Positions 60,601-64,000 of a stretch of DNA of 64,000 nt are shown here, piece by piece; within the stretch, counting starts at the first letter, position 1, and every line of letters starts with the position of its first letter. The notes under the pieces were generated by a model. That model was not told the DNA's origin. It made no database searches and was given only the letters and a program-made list of their open reading frames with translations. The translations under genes were made by a program, and so were the position numbers. Source of the stretch: Bathymodiolus japonicus methanotrophic gill symbiont. Its GTDB lineage: Bacteria; Pseudomonadota; Gammaproteobacteria; Methylococcales; Methylomonadaceae. The stretch lies in contig NZ_BLYC01000007.1 in assembly GCF_019721995.1 (NCBI RefSeq), positions 62,001-126,000 on the forward strand. The letters are read 5' to 3'.

Positions 60601-62691
60601 ATGGCTGAAAAAAAACAGACGGTAACAGAAATAGACTTAAGTGATCCCACTTTATATTACAACAGAGAGCTAAGCCTGTTAGAGTTTAACGACCGGGTTT
60701 TAGCGCAAGCAAAAGATGAAAATATTCCCTTATTAGAGCGCCTTAATTACTTGTGTATTTCCTGTTCTAACCTGGATGAGTTTTATGAAGTCAGAGTTGC
60801 CAGTGTTATCCAGATAGCGGAAATGGATCCCCATGTCACCGCGAATGATGGCCTGAACGCGCAGGAACAATTGCAGGTTATAGCTGTTAAGGTGCATGAG
60901 CTGGTCGCTGAGCAGTATCGGGTGCTGCATGAATTAATGATTCCGCAATTAGCGGCAGAAGATATCCGCTTTATTCGCCGTGCTGACTGGACTGAGCAAC
61001 AGCAGCAATGGATAAAGACTTTTTTTCATGAAGAATTACAGCCGATTTTAACACCGGTAGGTCTGGATTCTGCACACCCATTTCCACGTATCTTAAATAA
61101 AAGTTTAAATTTTATTATTACCTTAACCGGGAAAGATGCCTTTGGCCGTAATAGTGGCCGTGCCATTTTACAGGCACCTAGAGCGCTGCCTAGAATTATT
61201 CCTCTGCCCGCTGATGAAACGGGTGGCGGGGAACATGATTTTGTGTTTTTATCCTCGATTATTCATGCCTTTATTGATCAATTATTTAATGGTATGAACG
61301 TGAAATGTTGTCATCAATTTCGTGTGACGCGTAATAGCGACCTGTATGTTGATGATGATGCGATAGATGATTTGCTGAATGCGGTAGAAGGCGAGCTGGC
61401 GATGCGTAATTATGGTGATGAAGTACGCCTTGAAATTGATGGCAAGTGTGCCGAGGATACGACTAACTTTTTAGCAGCGCGATTTGGTATTACGGATGAT
61501 CAGGTTTTTTTAGTCAATGGCCCGGTGAATTTAAGTCGAGTTCAGGAGGTCGTTGCTTTAGTTAACCGTCCTGATTTAAAGTTCGGGCTTTATAAAGCAT
61601 CGATACCGGCGCAATTATCACGTAATAAAAATTATTTTGATGCCATAAAAAAACAGGATATATTGCTACACCATCCTTATGAGTCATTCACACCCGTGGT
61701 GGAATTTATACGTCAGGCTGCAGTAGCCCCTGATGTCTTGGCAATAAAACAGACCTTGTATCGAACCAGTGTAGACTCACCTATTATCAATGCCTTGCTC
61801 AAGGCGGCGAGAGCGGGAAAAGAAGTCACTGTGGTCATCGAGTTACGTGCCCGGTTTGATGAAAAGGCTAATATTACCCTGGCTGCCAGATTACAAGATG
61901 CGGCAGTGAATGTTGTATATGGTGTCGTAGGTTATAAAACGCATGCCAAAATGTGTCTGGTAGTACGCAAAGAAGGCAAGAAGTTTAGGGACTATGTGCA
62001 TTTAGGTACGGGAAACTATCACCCGAAAACAGCCCAGTTCTATACGGATTACGGCTTGTTCTCATCCAGTAAAGAACTAGGTGAAGATGTCAGAAAAGTT
62101 TTTGTGCAGCTAACCAGCCTGGGTAAAGTAATCAAGTTAAATAAACTGCTACAATCTCCGTTTACTCTGCATAAGGGGCTGCTTGCTAAAATTGAGCGTG
62201 AAATTGATTTTGCCAAAAAAGGCGAGCCTGCAAAACTCATTTTTAAAGTCAATTCCGTGGTCGAAGAGCAGGTGATTCAGGCACTCTACAGAGCGTCACA
62301 GGCTGGGGTTGAGGTTAGGCTTATTGTGCGTGGAATCTGTTCATTAAGACCGGGTATTAAAGGGGTATCTGATAATATTGAGGTGCGCTCGATTATTGGC
62401 CGCTTTCTTGAGCATACCCGGGTTTATACATTTGAAAATGGTGGCAGCCAAGAGGTTTATGCATCCAGTGCTGACTTGATGAACCGCAATATGTTCAGAC
62501 GCGTAGAGATTGGTTTTCCAATAGAAAATAAGCGCTTAAAACAGCGGGTGCTGAGTGACCTGGAATGTTATTTGCGAGACAATTCCCAGGCCTGGATTAT
62601 GCAAAGTGATGGCAGTTATATGCAGTGTGTGCCTAAAGGTGATGTTTTCCGTGTGCAAAATGAGCTAATGGAGCAGTATTGCGTGAAATAG
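60601..62691 (+). CDS. ppk1: Polyphosphate kinase 1
   Basis: A 696-residue enzyme that makes inorganic polyphosphate from ATP. N-terminal YYNRELSLLEFNDRVLAQA and the CSNLDEFYEVRVASVIQ block are family signatures. The phospho-accepting histidine is in GTGNYHPKTAQFYTDYGLF, and the second catalytic His region is GYKTHAKMCLVV. The two C-terminal phospholipase-D-like domains are complete. It is 31 bp downstream of the PLP enzyme. No exopolyphosphatase gene is visible before the window ends. Confidence 0.96.
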   Translation: MAEKKQTVTEIDLSDPTLYYNRELSLLEFNDRVLAQAKDENIPLLERLNYLCISCSNLDEFYEVRVASVIQIAEMDPHVTANDGLNAQEQLQVIAVKVHELVAEQYRVLHELMIPQLAAEDIRFIRRADWTEQQQQWIKTFFHEELQPILTPVGLDSAHPFPRILNKSLNFIITLTGKDAFGRNSGRAILQAPRALPRIIPLPADETGGGEHDFVFLSSIIHAFIDQLFNGMNVKCCHQFRVTRNSDLYVDDDAIDDLLNAVEGELAMRNYGDEVRLEIDGKCAEDTTNFLAARFGITDDQVFLVNGPVNLSRVQEVVALVNRPDLKFGLYKASIPAQLSRNKNYFDAIKKQDILLHHPYESFTPVVEFIRQAAVAPDVLAIKQTLYRTSVDSPIINALLKAARAGKEVTVVIELRARFDEKANITLAARLQDAAVNVVYGVVGYKTHAKMCLVVRKEGKKFRDYVHLGTGNYHPKTAQFYTDYGLFSSSKELGEDVRKVFVQLTSLGKVIKLNKLLQSPFTLHKGLLAKIEREIDFAKKGEPAKLIFKVNSVVEEQVIQALYRASQAGVEVRLIVRGICSLRPGIKGVSDNIEVRSIIGRFLEHTRVYTFENGGSQEVYASSADLMNRNMFRRVEIGFPIENKRLKQRVLSDLECYLRDNSQAWIMQSDGSYMQCVPKGDVFRVQNELMEQYCVK

Positions 62692-62754
62692 CCAGTCTAT
62701 CCCCGTATAAAGTAAAACTACTGTTATGATAGAAACCAGTGAAGAATATATTGA

Positions 62755-62957
62755 CTGAAGTTTCCCAATAATTATTTATGGTAAAATTGAAACTATGCTA
62801 CAACTATATGAAAAAATAGTCTTTTCATTCGTTTCAAATGCTATTGCCTAAGGGGAATTAAGTAGGGGTTTGCTATAAACATGGCAAAACCACCTAAAAT
62901 AAACCTCGATACACCAGCATTGTGTATTTCAGCTACTCAATAATTGGGAAACTTCAG
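62755..62957 (+). repeat. MITE-D (203 bp), between ppk1 and a toxin-antitoxin locus
   Basis: Both ends are intact; one A fewer in the GAAAAAAATAG run than other copies. It lies upstream of the damaged antitoxin gene. Confidence 0.92.
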
Positions 62958-63027
62958 TTGCCTATATAAAACCCCATAAATTAGATAATATTATGCTGGC
63001 GTTGCATGGGATTAAAAAATTAACGGG

Positions 63028-63213
63028 AATCAGCGTATTAAAGAGCTTGAAGAAAGTTTAAAAAAAGAAGCACATCTGCCAGTGAAAAAAACATCTAAGT
63101 GGCAGAAAATGGTACAGGAAATTGAAGAAAAAGCATTTGATTTAGGTGATTATACGGATGTATTTAATCGGGATAGAGAGGAATTTAGACAATCAATTAC
63201 CTTTGATGAATAA
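63028..63213 (+). pseudogene. Antitoxin-like gene remnant upstream of vapC
   Basis: The frame NQRIKELEESLKKEAHLPVK...FNRDREEFRQSITFDE-stop ends 6 bp before the VapC start, the usual antitoxin position, and is helical and charged. There is no start codon at its 5' end and an upstream stop lies in frame, so the DNA-binding N-terminus appears lost or shifted, possibly through MITE-D insertion nearby. An internal ATG (63109) could give a short C-terminal neutralising peptide. Confidence 0.6.
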
Positions 63214-63219
63214 GTAAAA

Positions 63220-63669
63220 ATGAAGTACCTATTCGATTCTAATGTTGTTTCCGACATCTATAACATTTCGTCCGTTAACCACGCTGTAGTTATAAAAAAA
63301 TTACTTAGCTTGAAAGAAAATGATGAAATATTTGTTTCTATTTTAACGATATACGAATTTGAATATGCCTTTGCAAACTCACCAGAACATAAGAAGGTTG
63401 AATTACAGGCGACGATTCAGCAGATTCAGCAGATTCAGCAAGACTTTGTTGTTTTGCCATTGACTCCATCTGAAGCTAAGATTTTTGGTGATTTGAAAAA
63501 GCAATTTAAAGAATTAAGAAAAGCTAAACGGGAGACGCTTAAAAAGCATACTCTGGATTTAATGATAGCTGCCAGCGCAATAGGTCAGGGTATTGTTTTA
63601 GTCAGTGCTGATAAAATATATAAGGATATTCAGTTTCTTGATTCTGAGCTAAAGCTTGATTGTAGTTAA
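63220..63669 (+). CDS. VapC-like PIN-domain toxin RNase
   Basis: A 149-residue PIN-domain protein. The first catalytic Asp is in MKYLFDSNVVSDIYN (residue 6), the Glu in ILTIYEFEYAF (about 49), and later Asp residues in HTLDLMIAASAI (about 113) and LVSADKIYKDI (about 127), giving a complete acidic site. VapC toxins cleave tRNA or rRNA and are held by a cognate VapB. An imperfect QQI repeat (IQQIQQIQQ) lies in the middle. The adjacent antitoxin seems damaged, which raises the question of how the toxin is tolerated. Confidence 0.82.
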   Translation: MKYLFDSNVVSDIYNISSVNHAVVIKKLLSLKENDEIFVSILTIYEFEYAFANSPEHKKVELQATIQQIQQIQQDFVVLPLTPSEAKIFGDLKKQFKELRKAKRETLKKHTLDLMIAASAIGQGIVLVSADKIYKDIQFLDSELKLDCS

Positions 63670-63781
63670 GGTATATCATACATGGTCACGGCTTACTAGA
63701 ACTCAGTTGTTCCTTGCTAACTATCTTAGTTAATGACAGTGACTCCGCCGGTAACAAGAAAAATTTGTAAATAAGATATTA

Positions 63782-64000
63782 ATGCCTCCCATATTAAAAA
63801 CTCTCTTTATTATTCTAAGCTATCTATGTCTGTTTGCCTGCAATGAACAGGTGCTGAATAATCCATATCCCGCGTCAGCAGATAAAGGCCTGGCAGTTTT
63901 ATATTCTTCTTTTTCTGAGCGTCCCCGGCACCTGGATCCGGCAAAGTCCCATAGTTCCAATGAATATGTTTTTATCGGCCAGATTTATGAGCCGCCGTTT
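63782..64000 (+). CDS. Peptide/nickel-type ABC transporter substrate-binding lipoprotein, 5' part
   Basis: 73 codons up to the window end. A lipoprotein signal with lipobox (LFIILSYLCLFAC, Cys at about residue 19) is followed by NEQVLNNPYPASADKGLAVL and YSSFSERPRHLDPAKSHSSN then EYVFIGQIYEPPF. This matches the start of family 5 (OppA/DppA-type) solute-binding proteins, which capture peptides or related solutes in the periplasm for an ABC importer. The rest lies outside the window. Confidence 0.82.
   Translation, partial: MPPILKTLFIILSYLCLFACNEQVLNNPYPASADKGLAVLYSSFSERPRHLDPAKSHSSNEYVFIGQIYEPPF

Overview
The window looks like a chromosomal segment of a moderately AT-rich gammaproteobacterium, most probably a gammaproteobacterial methanotroph (Methylococcales) or a close relative. 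The core order gyrA-serC-pheA-(island)-hisC-tyrA/aroA-cmk-rpsA-ihfB-lapA is typical of gammaproteobacteria, and a DHCR24-type sterol C24-reductase homologue fits the few bacteria that make sterols. The lineage assignment is an inference. The DNA is extremely rich in mobile elements, and many non-essential genes are broken.

Layout. 1-7360: nested insertion sequences around a DnaJ-domain gene and a split arsJ. 7431-12959: a sterol reductase gene cut by an IS, then an HDOD-GAF-GGDEF regulator. 13069-24732: a graveyard holding a truncated restriction/helicase gene, a 5.9 kb Rhs gene broken by four insertions, a parA remnant and a DUF4338/ISAs1 remnant. 24861-41965: the conserved core cluster (lapA, ihfB, rpsA, cmk, tyrA-aroA fusion, hisC, then pheA, serC, gyrA), split between hisC and pheA by a 4.5 kb island. 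42112-46555: IS remnants, a thioredoxin-like gene and a broken ClC channel. 46752-49146: serA and serB. 49157-53424: IS630, a second truncated helicase and several MITEs. 53472-64000: surface-glycan genes, ligA, toxin-antitoxin pieces, a frameshifted PLP enzyme, ppk1, a VapC toxin and the start of a peptide-binding lipoprotein. The core genes supply serine, aromatic amino acids, histidine, CMP recycling, translation and supercoiling. serA, serB and serC together complete serine synthesis within 11 kb.

Mobile elements (names are mine). IS-X: IS4-superfamily transposase, ends CTCGATGTTCAAG, 5-bp AT-rich target duplications; its ends are shared by a 152-bp MITE (MITE-X, three copies). IS-Y: IS4-superfamily, ends CATCAGTGTTCCC, 8-bp duplication. 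IS6-like: ends GGTTCTGTCGCA. IS630-like. MITE-D: 204 bp, ends CTGAAGTTTCCCAAT.

The most striking content is a family of short, structured, non-coding elements, here called CAGCG elements: 26 copies covering about 7 kb. They come in fixed lengths. Type A is 294 bp, B is 260 bp and C is 280 bp; there is one 281-bp C variant and one 300-bp type E. Two kinds of left end (L1 begins CGGGGAGTCGC, L2 begins CAGGCGCGCC) are combined with two kinds of right-end hairpin (R1 ends TGATTTTCAGCG, R2 ends in a CAGCC/GGCTG-type hairpin followed by CAGCG). All four combinations occur: A=L1+R1, B=L2+R2, C=L2+R1, E=L1+R2. Uninterrupted copies of the same target in this window show that B and C insert exactly, with no target-site duplication, and that A adds one extra base at its L1 side. 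They lie inside genes, inside every IS family here and inside each other. No protein that could move them is visible.
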